Under the pieces are notes generated by a model, which made no database searches, was not told the DNA's origin, and saw nothing but the letters and a program-made list of their open reading frames with translations. A program made the position numbers and the translations under genes. From NCBI GenBank assembly GCA_023634235.1, contig JAMKCF010000069.1:410667-474666 (forward strand): 64,000 nt of DNA. Reading direction: 5' to 3'. Positions within the stretch are counted from its first letter, which is position 1; each line of letters starts with the position of its first letter. Below are positions 63,601 through 64,000 of this stretch, piece by piece. The DNA is from Pisaster brevispinus. Its lineage: Eukaryota > Echinodermata > Asteroidea > Forcipulatida > Asteriidae.

Positions 63601-64000
63601 CAAATCCCCAAACCTGGGCAATTAGGAGCTTTCTAGCAAAAAGTGACGCCATCTTTGTTGCCCCAAAAACCTCAATAATTCATGGAATAAAATGGTTGCG
63701 GCCTTCAAGTTCGAACCAGCACCGTCGGGGGAGTCGTCCGCAAAAAGTGATCGCCGAAAATCGCCATGTTACCGGGGGTCGAATTTTGGGAATATTTGAC
63801 AGGTAGTACCCTGTCGCCATTTTGAATTTTGGGGTCGAAAACAAAAGTGCGATTTTGACGGTGCAGCGTTCTAGACTAGACTTCCCTGAAGACCTTTTCT
63901 GTGTGGGGACATGGCCAAATCCCCAAACCTGGGCAATTAGGAGCTTTTAGCAAAAAGTGACGCCATCTTTGTTGCCCCCAAAAACCTCAATAATTCATGG
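42691..64000 (+). repeat. Indel-rich part of domain 3
   Basis: Many monomers here gain or lose one base, mostly in short homopolymers. Examples are TTACCCGGGGG near 42696, GCCCCCAAAACC near 42901, AATAAAAATGG near 43245, GGCCCTTC near 43258, TTTGTCTGCCCCC near 43528, GGGACAATGG near 45355, AATTAGAGC near 47899, ATCGCATTTACC near 48980, TTCTAGGACTAG near 52859, GCAAGCGTTC near 54434 and 62920, and GATCAGCCG near 62491. Each is private to one or very few monomers. Some intervals, such as 49070-50100 and 56310-57560, are clean. Confidence 0.8.
63854..64000 (+). repeat. Right-edge partial monomer
   Basis: The last monomer follows GATTTTGACGG near 63854 (one extra T), contains GAGCTTTTAGC near 63943 (one base short) and GCCCCCAAAAACC, and stops after AATAATTCATGG at base 64000, about position 145. 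The array continues to the right of the window. Confidence 0.93.

Larger units (their letters stand above)
1..64000 (+). repeat. 314 bp satellite array, about 204 head-to-tail monomers, continuing past both window edges
   Basis: The same roughly 314 bp sequence recurs from the first to the last base. The landmark TTGACGGTGCAGCG returns at, for example, 910, 1224, 1538, 21301, 21615, 40267, 40581 and 63540, almost always 314 bases apart. Other fixed landmarks are TTCTAGACTAGACTTCC (positions 15-31), GGGGACATGGCC (51-62), AATAATTCATGGAATAAAA (135-153), the dyad GACAGGTAGTACCCTGTC (259-276) and GGGGTCGAAAACAAAAGTG (292-310). Every copy is in the same orientation. No unique sequence, transposon or inversion interrupts the run. 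Uniform tandem organisation of this kind is satellite DNA and points to eukaryotic heterochromatin. A centromeric role is possible but the sequence alone does not show it. I do not recognise the family. Confidence 0.99.
39325..64000 (+). repeat. Satellite domain 3: CCCCAAACC / TTCGAACC / GAGTCGTCC family, largely monomeric
   Basis: The consensus has AAATCCCCAAACC, CTAGCAAAAAGTG or CTAGCAAAAGGTG, GCCCCAAAAACC, AAGTTCGAACC, GAGTCGTCCGCAAAAAG and GAATTTTGGGGTC. From 39.3 to about 56 kb most copies have GAATTTGGGGAAT. Towards the right end GAATTTTGGGAAT predominates, for example at 56624-57565 and 60077-64000. I found no fixed multi-monomer period. A few copies (44357, 46561, 46874, 58220) keep the AAATCCCAAAACC of domains 1 and 2. 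About 78 full monomers are present, plus a cut one at the right edge. Confidence 0.92.

Noticed and set aside
1..64000. CRISPR array
   Set aside because: The repeated unit is 314 bp with no distinct short repeats separated by unique spacers, and no cas genes are present.
1..64000. Tandem rDNA, histone or other gene cluster
   Set aside because: No conserved rRNA or tRNA sequence and no credible coding frame are visible in the 314 bp unit.
1..64000. Tandem array as a pure assembly artefact
   Set aside because: Ordered rare variants, HORs and unique joins such as 30898/30899 differ along the window, which a simple looped assembly would not produce. Local errors in 42.7-64 kb remain possible.

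Overview
This window is one uninterrupted block of tandem satellite DNA. About 204 head-to-tail copies of a 314 bp monomer, all in the same orientation, fill bases 1 to 64000. The array runs off both edges: the first base is position 35 of a monomer and the last monomer is cut. I see no protein-coding gene, tRNA, rRNA, CRISPR array, transposon or other unique sequence. Long homogeneous satellite with higher-order repeat (HOR) structure is typical of eukaryotic heterochromatin, such as pericentromeric, centromeric or subtelomeric blocks. I do not recognise the repeat family and cannot name the organism. One hand-counted monomer (21301-21614) is about 47% GC with 16 CpG sites, so CpG is not obviously depleted.

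Monomer positions below count from the TTGACGGTGCAGCG block. Three sequence domains follow one another. Domain 1 (1-11575) is a mixture of divergent monomer types set in a 13-monomer, 4077 bp HOR. It holds two full copies (2166-6242 and 6243-10319), a shortened 6-monomer copy before them and a 3-monomer start of another after them. Domain 2 (11576-39324) has a GATTTTTGG / TTCCAACC / CCGCGAAAAG signature. It contains nested local HORs: a 942 bp trimer, a 1885 bp hexamer, a 1256 bp tetramer, a 628 bp dimer and a 1247 bp tetramer in three copies. It also contains a displaced copy of one block and a monomer with a 160 bp deletion. Domain 3 (39325-64000) is nearly monomeric, with a CCCCAAACC / TTCGAACC / GAGTCGTCC signature. 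It resembles monomer type 3 of the domain 1 HOR. From about 42.7 kb many of its monomers carry private single-base homopolymer indels.

Nothing here works together as genes do. The content records satellite evolution by unequal crossover and conversion: shared variants mark duplicated blocks, and chimeric monomers mark exchange points. An 18 bp dyad, GACAGGTAGTACCCTGTC, recurs in nearly every monomer and is the site of at least two independent small deletions. Short open frames recur on both strands only because the monomer is repeated, and I do not call them genes. All coordinates and comparisons were made by eye.
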